A stretch of 64,000 nt of DNA, from assembly GCF_963259705.1 (NCBI RefSeq), contig NC_081841.1, positions 88,735,063 through 88,799,062 of the forward strand. The letters run 5' to 3'. The notes below the pieces were generated by a model, which saw only the letters and a program-made list of their open reading frames with translations, had not been told where the DNA came from and ran no database searches. Source of the DNA: Myotis daubentonii (Eukaryota; Chordata; Mammalia; Chiroptera; Vespertilionidae). Both the position numbers and the translations under genes were made by a program. Shown piece after piece: positions 35,117-45,637 of this stretch (its first letter is position 1; every line of letters starts with the position of its first letter).

Positions 35117-35210
35117 TTAGCCAAATTGTTCAGTCCTTTCAGGCTAGCTGCATCAACTTTAGTGATTTGGTTGCCATCGAGATGTAATTCAGTAAGGGAA
35201 GGAGGAAGAC
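35117..35210 (-). CDS. DCN: Decorin, coding exon 6
   Basis: Ninety-four bases: two bases completing a glycine codon, thirty full codons ([10 protein letters not shown] to GLNNLA) and two bases of the next lysine codon. The residues form a leucine-rich repeat that matches human [19 protein letters not shown] closely (bat [11 protein letters not shown]). Both splice sites are standard: attccag/GTCTT and CTAA/gtaata. The small size and split phases match the known decorin exon pattern. A Ves SINE lies 75 bp upstream of the acceptor in the sense orientation, leaving the acceptor tract itself intact. Confidence 0.97.
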
Positions 35211-35285
35211 CTGGAATATGGATACAAAATGTTAAAATAGCAGGTAAGCATAATTTCTAAAAGACATACAGTTACAAACGATTTT

Positions 35286-35510
35286 CTTTTCTTTTTTTAT
35301 AAAGCTTTACTGATTTTAGAGAGGAAGGGAGAGGGAAAGAGAGATAGAAAGATCAATGATGAGAGAGAATAATTGATTGGCTGCCTCCTGCACATCCCGT
35401 ACCAGGGATCAAGCCCACAAGGTAGGCATGTGCCTTTGACCAGAATGAAACCTGGGACCTTACAGTCCCCAAGCTGATGCTCTATCCACTTAGACAAACC
35501 AGCTAGGGCA
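35286..35510 (-). mobile_element. Ves SINE 75 bp upstream of DCN exon 6
   Basis: Reverse on the plus strand, so sense relative to DCN: actgattttagagaggaagg, gatcaatgatgagagagaat, gcctcctgcacatcccgtac and the head near aaaccagctagggc. It sits in the 3' part of intron 5. Confidence 0.9.
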
Positions 35511-35583
35511 AACAACTTGCTTTTCATCTTGTTCATTAGTTTTTCATTTCCTTATTTCCCTTCATCCTTTTTATAATAATACA

Positions 35584-36040
35584 CTAGAGGCCCAGTGCAC
35601 AAAAATTTGTGCACTCAGGGGGGTCCCTTAGCCCGGCCTGTGCCCTCTCACAGTCTGGGACCCCTCGGGGGTTGTCCACCTGCTGTCTTAGGCCCGCTCC
35701 CTGGGTATTGGGCCTAAGCTGGCAGTCAGACATCCTTCTGGCATCCTGGGAGCCCTTGGGGGATGTCCACTTGCTAATGGGGAGCAGGCCTAAGCTTCAG
35801 TCAGACATCCTTAGTGCTGCTGAGGAGGCAGGAGAGGCTCCCACCACAACCACTGTACTGGCAGCCATCAGCTTGGCTTATGGCTGAGCAGAGCTCCCCC
35901 TGTGGGAGTGCACTGAACACCAGGGGGAAGCTCCTGCATTGAGCATCTGCCCCTGGTGGTCACTGTGTGTCATAGTGACCATTCATTCCCAGTCATTCTG
36001 CTGTTAGGGTCAATTTGCATATTACCCTTTTATTATATAG
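35584..36040 (-). mobile_element. Compound HeliBat, unit 1, in DCN intron 5
   Basis: Starts ctagaggcccagtgcacaaa after host A, hairpin gtgcacaaa/tttgtgcac, ends attatatag. CTCF-like sequence is degraded here (acaccagggggaag near 35917; inverted tgcccctggtgg near 35948). Same internal layout as the units at 19463 and 22107. Confidence 0.9.
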
Positions 36041-36041
36041 G

Positions 36042-36556
36042 CTAGAGGCCTGGTGCATGGGTCGGGGCTGGCTGTTTTGCCCTGAAGGGTGTCCCAGATC
36101 AGGGTGGGGGTCCCCGTTGGGGTGCCTGGCCAGCCTGGGTGAGGGGCTGATGGCTGTTTGCAGGCTGGCCACAGCCACTTCAGGTTGGGGATCCCCACTG
36201 GGGTGCCTGGCCAGTCTGGGTGAGAGGCTGATGGCTGTTTGCAGGCTGGCCACAGCCCCCAGTCACCCAAGCTCCCAGTGGAGGCTGGCTGGAAGCAGGT
36301 ATCTCGGATTTATTTTTCTTTTATAATTGAAACTTGTTGACTTTAGTGAGCCCACAGCCGGCCAAGGCTGGCAGGGAGCTTGGCTTCCTCCATCGCCAGG
36401 GCAACCAAGCCTCCTGCTTGCTCCAGCTCTGTGGCTGCCTGCCGCCATCCTGGTTGGGTTAATTTGCATATAGTCGCTCTGATTGGCTGGTGGGCGTGGC
36501 TTGTGAATGTAGCGAAGGTATGGTCAATTTGCATGTTTCTCTTTTATTAGATAAGA
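36042..36556 (-). mobile_element. Compound HeliBat, unit 2, in DCN intron 5
   Basis: Starts ctagaggcctggtgcatggg directly after unit 1 with one G between. Contains two ~97-bp internal repeats (36117-36262) and ends cttttattagataaga. It is sense relative to DCN. Confidence 0.88.
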
Positions 36557-36864
36557 AGCTCTTGAAAGTAGTATGAGACATCTTCACTTTTCTCCTAGAT
36601 TGATTTTAACAAAAACATGGACTGTGCTTATCATGAAGAAGATGTTTCCCTCCTATGAATTGTTAGGACACAATTGTGGAACTGCAGTGAAGCCCTGAAT
36701 CTTATTAAGTTATTACACCTTTGTTAATGGGCTAACACTGTCATTGATAAACTATAATTACTCTAAAAGGAAGTGATGAGCAGTTGAACTATAAAAAGAA
36801 ATTATAGACTATATAAGTTAACTAGTTATTTCATTAATGATCATCATTAAAAACTAACATTGAT

Positions 36865-37075
36865 GCCCTGGCCAGTGTGTCTCAGTTGGTTGAACATCAT
36901 CCTATGCACTGCACGTCTCTGGTCCAATTCCCAGTCAGGACACATGCCCATGTTGTGGGTTCTGTTCCCAGTCAGGGTACATAAGGAGGCAACTAATTAA
37001 TGTTTCTTTCTCACATTGATGTTTCTCTCTCCCTCTAAAAATATCAGTAGAAAGATATTTTTTTTAAAAAAAAAC
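36865..37075 (+). mobile_element. Ves SINE in DCN intron 5
   Basis: Forward copy: gccctggccagtgtgtctca, ggtccaattcccagtcagga, ggaggcaactaattaatgtt and an A-rich tail. It is diverged. Confidence 0.8.
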
Positions 37076-37690
37076 AAACACTAATTGATATATTGGCCTT
37101 AGTCTTAATCAACTTTTCCATAAAAATATCAAATGCCTCAGGCATGGGTGTACAGAAAGAGCTAAAGCTTCCTTGGATTTTAAAAATCAATACTGTTAGA
37201 AGTGGAGTGCAGAGGCCTATAATCAAGTGATGTGCCATATGTAGAGCACCTGGGAAATCATTTTAGATCCAAAGTATGTACTAAACCTCTAGACAGAACT
37301 TCTTGAATGATGAGGAATTCTAAAAATGTAGTAATATAAATATAAAAGTTTACATATTTTATGTTCATTTCCACCAGCCATCTGAGGAGGCATTATGTTT
37401 TTATACAACTTTTTAAAGAGCATATTGTCCCACTTACAACTACAAAGAAAACTGCAATTTGGTTACATGTAGAACTAATGTCTGCTTAGTTGAAAGTGTT
37501 GGTTATTTGCCCACTAAGAACAGAAGTGGAAAAATCATAGGTTATGTCTGGTCCCAAATTTTCTTTGCATCCCACTGAAGTCTATTAAGATTGTCTATTT
37601 AATGTAAAAGTTTAGTCCATATTTGATTGAAAACAAGTTAGTCTCTCTCTATATATGGATGATGCTAAGGAAAGGTTTTACTTACTGAAT
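37076..37690. other. DCN intron 5, no feature recognised
   Basis: No gene or named repeat is supported. Confidence 0.5.
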
Positions 37691-37860
37691 GTCTGTTGTG
37701 TACCAAACACTGACATTGGCACTTTTTCTAATTTAGCTCCTTTAATTTTTTCAATATTTAAATTATTTTTCATTTGTCCCATTTCATAGACGAGGAAACA
37801 GAAATGCAAAGTTACAAATGCTGTAGATTATCTAGCAACTAAGTAGGAATGTAGTAAGTT
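37691..37860 (-). mobile_element. MIR SINE relic
   Basis: Reversed MIR: tgtctgttgtgtaccaaaca, cccatttcatagacgaggaa and acagaaatgcaaagttac. Confidence 0.6.
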
Positions 37861-38449
37861 CCCAGACAGCCCAAGGGAGTTAAAATAGCATGCTCTTAAC
37901 TGGAGGAAATGAAATCGCCATTGCATTATTCTGATGAAAAAGTATCAGGAAATTACAGTCACTCTTCAAATAAAGGGTTTCAAACACCAAAATCTCCATA
38001 GAGTAAATACATGTGGATTTTTAAACAATTCCTATGACTAAAACAAGTTAAGGATATTAAATGCAATGAATGCAAATGTTGTCTTCCCTTTTACCATGCA
38101 AAGATGTTTTTAAAATGTAGCTCTCTAGAACAACAATTATCATCACATCTATCATTCTTACCTGGTTTCTAAGTGTCTCCCTTTGGGGATGTCAGGTTCC
38201 CAAAAGGAAAGTTATAGCCAGGAAGAAGTTTGACTGTGGAAGACAACTTTGCATAGGATAGAGAGAGTCAAATTTATAAAGAACATCATTAGCCTTGGCA
38301 CTGTAGCATTGAGCCAAAGAACCTAAACTATAGTTACTTTATCTTTCCTTTCTGTTTTCATTTTAAGACAAAACATACTGACAGCTTACTTTGGGCCAAA
38401 TACTATGTGTGTGCATTACAAGTCTTACATCTATTAATATTCATTATGA

Positions 38450-38594
38450 TTCATAACACATACATTATGATTCATAACAGTAGCAAAATTACAGTTATGA
38501 AGTAGCAACTAAAATAATTTTATGGTTGGGGGTCACCACAACATGAGGAACTGTATTAAAGGGTCACAGCATTATGAAGGTTGAGAATTACTGG
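38450..38594 (-). mobile_element. hAT (URR1/OposCharlie-like) fragment
   Basis: Reads as the reverse of the element at 40387-40598: gttatgaagtagcaac, ataattttatggttgggggt, aggaactgtattaaagggtc, and the inverted terminus gttgagaattactg. One terminus is lost and replaced by a small duplication of attatgattcataaca. The family name is from memory. Confidence 0.65.
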
Positions 38595-38794
38595 TCTAAC
38601 TCAAGAGTGAATTTATAATCTCTCCATTCCATTCCACTGCCTGTGTCTATCAGTGATGGAAAATAACATGTAGAAATTAAGACTCCCCAAAGGTTGGTGA
38701 TGTTCAGGCTGAAGGTCTCAGCCTAAGAAAGGTAGACTCATCTGTTAGATACATATATAAATATGCAGGGAGACAGGGCTTAATATGACAGCAG

Positions 38795-39000
38795 AGTGAA
38801 ATAGTCAAACACTGGAGCTCTGACAACCCCAGCTCTGACACTTCCCAGCTCCAAGACATTGATCACAATTTACTTCATCTCTTTCTTCCCCATTTTCCTC
38901 ATTTATACAACAGGTGTAAAAATATTACCTACAGAGGATTGCTTTGAGATTCATATAACAGAATCCATGAAAAGCATTTGGCACAAATTACAGAACCCAT
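38795..39000 (+). mobile_element. MIR SINE relic
   Basis: Forward MIR: cactggagctctgacaaccc, agctctgacacttcccagct, attttcctcatttatacaac and ttgctttgagattcatataa. Confidence 0.75.
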
Positions 39001-39571
39001 GATATGCATTTGGTCAAGTGCTGAATAAAATTTGGTTCCTATAATTGTAATGTTATTAAGTGTTTAGAAAATAAAAGCAAGATGAAAAAAGAGCTCCTAG
39101 GATAGGGAAAGGACATAAGAAAGTCAAGAAAAATAGATGACTCAGTGATGAAATGTGTTACTTAGGGATATTTAGGAAGATACATCAAGGACAGCAAAAT
39201 CAGATTGTTCTTAAAACAAACCATCTGGCAGCATGAAGGAGTGGAAAGACCTGCACTTTAAATTCCAGCTACTCTACTTCATCTATCTATATTTTGCATA
39301 AATCTGTTCTTTTTTTTCTTTGTGAAATCACAATTCTATCATATAAAACCATGGTACATTAAGTTACATCTTAGAAAAGACTTCACCTCTACAGTGAGCC
39401 TAGATGGCCCAAGAGTCAGCCAGGCTCAGTAGAAACACTTCAAGGGATAGAGAATTTACTAGAAATAAGTTGTCCACTTGAGTTACCATTCAAATTTCTA
39501 AAATGCTTGCTTTTATATGTAAAAGCCTTTGGATTTAGATGTTCAAATTGCTTTGGAGAATTTTTTATCAC
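39001..39571. other. DCN intron 5 near exon 5, no feature recognised
   Basis: Donor-proximal part of intron 5. Nothing could be named. Confidence 0.5.
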
Positions 39572-39685
39572 CTTGAGGGATGGCGTTTATGTTGGTGTCA
39601 GCGATGCGGATGTAGGAGAGCTTCTTCATTCCCTGGAAGGCCCCCTTATCAATCCCCGAGCTCTTCAGTGGGTTGGTGCCCAGTT
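39572..39685 (-). CDS. DCN: Decorin, coding exon 5 (collagen-binding LRR; one glycosylation site lost)
   Basis: Encodes the end of a split glutamate codon, thirty-seven residues (LGTNPLKSS to INAIPQ) and the first base of a glycine codon. It includes SYIRIADTN, the LRR7 segment reported to bind type I collagen in decorin. Human decorin continues NITSIP, an N-glycosylation sequon at Asn211. Here the codons at 39585-39593 read AAC ATA AAC, giving N-I-N, so the sequon is absent. Other residues match closely (human [14 protein letters not shown], bat [14 protein letters not shown]). Acceptor tttgtag/AACTGG and donor CAAG/gtgata are canonical. Confidence 0.98.
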
Positions 39686-40378
39686 CTACAAATGCAGTAA
39701 GTGCAGAGCTTTTAGAAGACAGTTTTAGGATATTGCAAGTCAGAGTAGTGTCTGTTATAACAAGGAATTTACCAGAAATTTGGTTCAATAACATCGTGAC
39801 TGATAATCAAAAGAGGAAGGAAAACAATGCTCCTCAAAGGGATTGTAAAATCTGATAAAAATGGTCCTTACTAAAACAAACAACAAATAACAACAACAAA
39901 AAGCAAATATTTATGCAAGAGTAGCACTAACAAAAACAACATTATTTAAGTTGCATACACAGCTTTGCCCAGAAATCAACAAAAGCAAGTATTTACAAAT
40001 TATGGGGCTATTACTTTCCTAAAATACATTAAAGGTGTTGTTAAATAATTTAATCTAACATTGTGTAAGCCAATTATAAATCATAATTTTATATTTTAAA
40101 GCAAATGATTTATATATGTTCAGAATAGCACTACTCCCCAAAATGAAAATGTATCACCAAATATCTCTAATTCAGTACAGCATCTTAAATACAGTAGGGT
40201 AACTTCAGCTCTAGAGCATTCTCTACATTTCCAGATCCCTAAGGACATGAAATAAAAACATTGTAAGGCACAGATTCAAAATCCCATTTCTTCTGACCCT
40301 GCTCCTGCCATTCCTATAGAATTAAGCATGTGAATTCTAGCTAATTTACCTCCCTCCAGCTGAGGCTTACTTGGAATC
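39686..40378. other. DCN intron 4 (963 bp in total), left part
   Basis: AT-rich intron without a recognised element until the hAT at 40387. Confidence 0.6.
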
Positions 40379-40386
40379 TCTTAAGG

Positions 40387-40598
40387 CAGTGGTTCTCAAC
40401 CTTCTAGCCCTTTAAATACAGTTCCTCATGCTGTAACCCAACCATAAAATTATTTTCGTTGCTACTTCATAACTGTAATGGTGCTATTGCTATGAATCGT
40501 ATTATAAATATCTGATATGCAGTATGGTCTTAGGCGACCCCTGTAAAAGGGTGGTTCGACCACCAAAGGGGTCACTACCCACAGGCTGAGAACCGCTG
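40387..40598 (+). mobile_element. Complete hAT MITE (URR1/OposCharlie-like) with 8-bp TSD in DCN intron 4
   Basis: A 212-bp element starting cagtggttctcaacc and ending ggctgagaaccgctg; these termini are inverted repeats (13 of 15). The flanks tcttaagg at 40379-40386 and 40599-40606 are identical 8-bp target duplications, diagnostic of hAT transposons. Internal motifs (ttcctcatgctgtaaccca, gttgctacttcataactgta) recall URR1 and OposCharlie1. It is non-autonomous. It lies 50 bp from the exon 4 donor. Confidence 0.9.
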
Positions 40599-40648
40599 TC
40601 TTAAGGAAAGTGTGAATCCTGGTCTTAGAATTATAAGAATATCTGTAC

Positions 40649-40862
40649 CTATGACGATCATCTGGTTCAATCCATTGAACACAGATTTTCCCACTTTGGT
40701 GATCGCGTTCTCATGTGCACGAAGCTCCTGAAGAGTTTTGGGCATATTTTCTGGCAATTCCTTCAGCTGATTCTTGGACAGATAGAGTCGTTCCAATTTC
40801 ACCAAAGGTGTAAATGCTCCAGGGCTGATTTTGCTAATTTTGTTGTTGACAAGAATCAATGT
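40649..40862 (-). CDS. DCN: Decorin, coding exon 4
   Basis: The largest coding exon in the window: seventy-one residues (TLILVNNKI to LNQMIVI) and the first base of the glutamate codon shared with exon 5. It holds several leucine-rich repeats, with LxxLxLxxN strands seen in LERLYLSKN and LQELRAHEN. Differences from human include VSPGAF to ISPGAF, EKMPK to ENMPK, HENEITKVRKVTF to [13 protein letters not shown], and human HALIL to HTLIL (Thr is also, from memory, the bovine residue). No indel, frameshift or stop occurs. Splice sites are ataacag/ACATTG and ATAG/gtacag. Intron 3 upstream is 8.7 kb. Confidence 0.98.
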
Positions 40863-41039
40863 CTGTTATAGGGAACAAAAACAACCTTTTCTTAATTCCA
40901 AAACCTTCCACACACATATATAAAACAAGTCTGTAGTCTATTCATGCCATTCATGGAACTAGCAGAGAAACCTGCAAAGTTGCAAGAAATCAGTAAAGAT
41001 CAAGCAGATGTGATTCCTTTAAGAAGTGCATGAAGATCT

Positions 41040-41249
41040 TCCCTGGCCTGTGTGGCTCAGGGTCTTGGGTTCAATTGAGTTGCAGGTTCACTCCCCACCG
41101 CCAGTTGGGATGTGTGTGGGAGGCAACCACTCAGTGTGTCTCTCTCACATCACATCAATATTTCTCTCTCTTTCTCCTCCCTACCATTCTACTCTCTCTC
41201 TGAAAAGCAATGGATAGAATATCTTAGGTGAGGGTCAACAATAACAAAA
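41040..41249 (+). mobile_element. Ves SINE with target duplication, DCN intron 3
   Basis: Forward copy with gtgtggctcaggg, tgtgggaggcaaccactcag, a CT-rich block and a tail containing cttaggtgagggtcaacaat. The flanks aagtgcatgaagatct (41024-41039) and aagtgtatgaagacct (41250-41265) are a 16-bp duplication with two differences. Confidence 0.85.
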
Positions 41250-41269
41250 AAGTGTATGAAGACCTGAAC

Positions 41270-42110
41270 ATCAGAAATAAAAGAGAGGGAAATATAATGT
41301 AACATACGTATATAAAACTATATACAATATTTCTAAAGATTGGAGTTACTAGAGTGATATAAGATACCTGAAAAGGCATCCATTCTTCATTTTTTCAACC
41401 TCTACATCCATCTTTATTAACTGTTGTCATGGATTCCACTACAAATTGTCATCAATTTATATTATCACCAGCAGTGCAAAACAGTAAAATTTTCTTAAAG
41501 ACTCAAAAATTTAGATATAATCTGTTTCAAAAGTTTGCCAAATTAGTACATTATGTTGTAGCTTGTTACTTTACTTTGCATTTTCTTGTCTCTTGAAAGC
41601 TTTAAGAAGTTTCCATTCATTTACTACTATTTACTGTATTTGGGGGGGAAGGGAAGGGATTGCCTAATCACAATGCTTCTCACTTTTATTAAATTTTAAT
41701 AGCTAGTTAAGAGAATAAAGGTGTAGTTGATATGATATGCAGAGCATAAATATACTTTTCTTCTACTTTTTTGCCCTTTTTACATATAACAGTTTTATGT
41801 GGCCAAGTATATTAATACTTTTGGCAATTTTTTAAATTTGTTTCTGAGTTCTCCTAATATAGGAAATTACTTCTTATTCATATACTTATAGCTATTGCCA
41901 AACCTATTTCTGGACTATCTAATTTTCTTCCAACAATCTGTATGTCTAAGGACCACACCATTCTTTTTAAGTCTCTTATCAACTAATCCTAATTAAGAGG
42001 GTAATTTTATCACGTTGTTTTTTTTAACTCTTTCTTGTTGAGAATATTACAGATGGCCCCTTCCTTTCTCATTTGTCCCCCAACCCCTGGTTCCTGACCC
42101 TTCATTTTCG
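41270..42110. other. DCN intron 3, old L1-like debris only
   Basis: Fragments near 41400-41660 and 41990-42100 have the look of old reversed LINE sequence but are too diverged to call. Confidence 0.4.
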
Positions 42111-42126
42111 ATTGTAGTACACTTTT

Positions 42127-42342
42127 TTAAAAAATGTATTTTTATTGATTTCAGAGAGGAAGGGAGAGGGAAAGAGAGATAAAATATCAATGATGAGAGA
42201 GTATCATTGATTGGCTGCCTCCTGCATTCCCCCTACTGGGGATTGAGCCTGCATCCAGGCCTGTGCCCCTGACTGGAATCGAACCCGGGATCCTTCAGAC
42301 CACAGGCCAATGCTCTATCCACTGAGCCAAACCAGCTAGGGC
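42127..42342 (-). mobile_element. Ves SINE with 15-bp target duplication
   Basis: Reverse copy ending in ccaaaccagctagggc; flanks ttgtagtacactttt at 42112-42126 and 42343-42357 are identical. Confidence 0.95.
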
Positions 42343-42754
42343 TTGTAGTACACTTTTATGCATATATGAAAATGAAGAGGGACACAAAGGGAATTAGAGT
42401 AACAGAAAAGCAGTAACTTTCATTTTCAGAAATGCCAGAATATTTTCTTCTTACTAACAGCTGGTTAATTAAACCATGTACATCTTTATGTAGTTCACAT
42501 CATTTGACTAGTTAAAACTTATTATAACTAATATAATTTTATCAAATCCTAAACTATGTATTGATGATTGAAACAAAATCCTAAGAAATTCTAATGAATA
42601 TTAGAGAAAGTTCAAAAACCTATTAAGATTTACATAATAATAAATTTATATTAACAAGCAAAATGTCCCGGAAATCAGTAAAAGCCAGAGCTAGAGAAAG
42701 ATTGAGAGGACTTGTGTCATTAAAAGACACCCCAAATAGTAGATGCTTACTTTT

Positions 42755-42970
42755 CTTTTTAAACATATTTTATTGATTTTTTACAGAGAGGAAGGGAGAA
42801 AGATAGAGAGTTAGAAACATCCATGAGAGAAACATCGATCAGCTGACTCCTGCACACCCCCTACTGGGGATGTGCCCACAACCAAGGTACATGCCCTTGA
42901 CCGGAATCGAACCTGGGACCCTTCAGTCCACAGGCCGATGCTCTAGCCACTGAGCCAAACTGGTCAGGGC
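42755..42970 (-). mobile_element. Ves SINE with 15-bp target duplication
   Basis: Reverse copy ending in aactggtcagggc; flanks tagatgcttactttt at 42740-42754 and 42971-42985 are identical. Confidence 0.95.
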
Positions 42971-43274
42971 TAGATGCTTACTTTTAAGTGCAAATGAAAT
43001 CTTCAGTTGCCATCTGTGGAAGAAAATTTTGAAAGTTTGATATAATTAAATGCATTAAGCATGGTTTGAAAATATGTTTTAAAAAGGCAACCTGATGATG
43101 TATTACCTGCTATTTCATGTAATAACATAGTATGTCTTTGACTAGATAACAACTAGATAATGCTTCTACCTATGAGTATGATGCAGAAATAACTGCTGCT
43201 AAATTTTGGTGACAGTGTGACATTTGTCCCCAATTATTTCTTCAGTAGAGTGGAAATAATAATAGCACCTAGAG

Positions 43275-43354
43275 CAAGCATGTCAAACTCACGGCCTGCA
43301 GGCCACATGCCTAGGTTATTTGGTCCATGTTAGCCTTTGAGTTTCATATGCTTG
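43275..43354. mobile_element. 80-bp hAT-type MITE with 8-bp TSD
   Basis: Termini caagcatgtcaaactc and gagtttcatatgcttg are inverted repeats (13 of 16). Flanks acctagag at 43267-43274 and 43355-43362 are identical. The short interior (cggcctgcaggcca) is typical of mammalian hAT MITEs whose ends read gtcaaactc. Confidence 0.85.
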
Positions 43355-43362
43355 ACCTAGAG

Positions 43363-44099
43363 GGGTTGTTATGAGGATTAAAAATGACAATGTGTATAGA
43401 CTGCTTCTTTGCAAGGCGCCTTTCAAATATTATTGTGAGTTGAAAGTTATAGTCCAGTGAAAAGCATCTCTGGTTTCAGAATAAAAAAAAAATTTTGAAA
43501 ATTAAACTGAAAATTTTGGTCATAATGAGGTAAAATTTTAAGGGCTAAGTAAATTAAAACTTCATCTAAACAGATCCACACATGAAAAAGTTATTCGTGT
43601 ATATACAATATTGCTAAAGATGGTTAATGTTAGTTCCATACAAAGGAATATGTATTTAAGAAAGCATAGTTATAAAGTAACAGGCAAGGCTAAACACTGA
43701 GATGGGAAAAAAACCAACTAATTATACCGGCTAATGACAAAGTCCAGCTGCCAGAGAAAAAGGTCAAAGGTGAACCCCAGGTGTTCTTCAGATCAGCTGA
43801 TGAAAAGAAAAACAAGCAGAAATGGATTATCATTAGTTAACTTAAGCCAAGAGAAGTTGAATTAGAAGAGAGTGTGTTGCTTGGGGTAAGAAATGCCTTG
43901 AGTACCATTCAATCTAGAATTGAAGCACATACTAAAAAATCAGGACAACCTATTTCTTTGGTAACTAAAGATAAAAGTGATCTAGCCTGGGAGGCAGGGA
44001 GAGGTGATGAAAAAGATGATGAGCAATAGAAATTAGGTAGAAGTAGGAGCAAAAGTATTTTTACCACCTTCATCCAAGAAAGTGATAAAAAGATACAAA
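43363..44099. other. DCN intron 3, no feature recognised
   Basis: AT-rich intron with no firm element. Confidence 0.45.
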
Positions 44100-44370
44100 T
44101 TTTTGGTTATAAGATACATAACTACTGTGGATGTAATGTCCAACATGATGACTATAGCTAACACTATGGTATATTTGAAAGTTGCTAAGAGAGCAAATCC
44201 TAAAATTTTTCATCATGAAAACAATTAATGCTTATATGTGATGGGGGATGTTAACTAACCTTATTGTGGTAATCATTTTGTAATATGTATAAGTCAGTTC
44301 TTTATGGTATACACCTTAAATAAACACAGTACTGTAGGTCAATTATATTTCAATAAAACTGAAAGAAAAA
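44100..44370 (+). mobile_element. Old L1 LINE 3' end
   Basis: Order tgactatagctaacactatg, gtatatttgaaagttgctaa, gagagcaaatcctaaa, ggtatacaccttaaataaa and caattatatttcaataaaac matches the older mammalian L1 3'UTR end. Confidence 0.75.
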
Positions 44371-44484
44371 ATATGAAAACCTGAATTTATTTGTACAATT
44401 TTCTTCAAAGCCACTTACACTGCACCAGGTGTTGTTTTTAGGAATTATATGGTGTCTATTAAATTTAAAAGGAAATTATCAGTG

Positions 44485-44935
44485 CACAGAATCAAGTCAG
44501 ACTGCTCCTGAGTTTAGAGCACAAGTTTTGGCTCTTATTTGCTGTGTGATTATGATCAAATAACTCAACTTCTCTGTGCCTTTGTGGCCTCATCTGTATA
44601 AAGGGATTACCAAGAGTGTCTCCTTTAGCCAGTGTTGCTTAGTAGTTGAGTGTTAATCCATGCACCAGGGGATCACAGGTTTGATTCCCAGTCAGGACAC
44701 ATGCTTGAGTTTCAGGCTCAATCCCCAGCAGGGGGTGTGCAGGAGACAATAGATTGATATTTCTTATCGATGTTTCCCTCTTTCTCTCCCTTTCCCTTCC
44801 TTTCTCTCTAAAACCAGTAAAAAACATAAAGAAAAAGTTTAAAAATAAAAAAGAGTGTTTACCTCAAAAAATAGTTATAAGAATTAAACAAGTTAATGCA
44901 TATAAGGTATTAAGAACAGTATCTATTAAGTAGTA
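44485..44935 (+). mobile_element. MIR SINE relic split by a Ves SINE
   Basis: MIR left part (tatttgctgtgtgattatga, cctttgtggcctcatctgta) at 44485-44624 and right part (tagttataagaattaaacaa, gttaatgcatataaggtatt) at 44851-44935 are separated by a Ves insertion. Confidence 0.75.
44625..44850 (+). mobile_element. Ves SINE inserted in a MIR
   Basis: Forward copy from tagccagtgttgcttagtag to an A-rich tail. The sequence aagagtgt occurs on both sides (44612 and about 44852), a probable partial target duplication. Confidence 0.85.
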
Positions 44936-45637
44936 ATTGTTAAACAAGTGTTTTTATTATTCAATCTTTGACAATTTTTAATTTGAAAATTGTCCTTACT
45001 AGATTTTTTAAACTTCAATTAAAATATATTGAATGTTGGCATTATAATACTCAATTTTTATTATTTTATATAACTTTGTGGTTTTTCTACTTCCTATAAG
45101 TAAAACACTACTCTTACAACATGTACAGCTCATAATGAACCAGAGGGTTGTAAACTGATCAAATTAAGGGGGAAAAAGGACATTTTTCAGTTAAATCCTT
45201 TTTATTTTAATCCTTGCTAAATTTTCATTTCTTTCTTCCCTTCTCATTCACGTGTGGCTTTCCTACCTGAAATTATAGTGTTTATTTGCATAATAACAAG
45301 GATCGAAATGATCATGAATGAAAGAGTAAGAGAAAAATAGCTGTTTAACATCCTCTGAGTGGTTAAAGTTCTAATAAACTCTCTCTCTTCTTTCAATGTA
45401 TACTTTGAAGTAGAGATTGCCAAGATGATAATTACCTAAAAACATACTTACAAGGAAATATGGAAAAGAAAGACTCATTATTATAAATGCCAGATTTAAT
45501 GAGAACATCCAGATATCTGATATCTCTTATTTCAGGTTATGAGGAGTTTAAACAAATTATTCAGATTATAGTTAAACACACAGGAAGTAAGAATTAGAGA
45601 AAGAGAATTTTCCTTCCTTAAAAAAAAATGTAGCTTG
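44936..45637. other. DCN intron 3, no feature recognised
   Basis: No named element. Confidence 0.5.
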
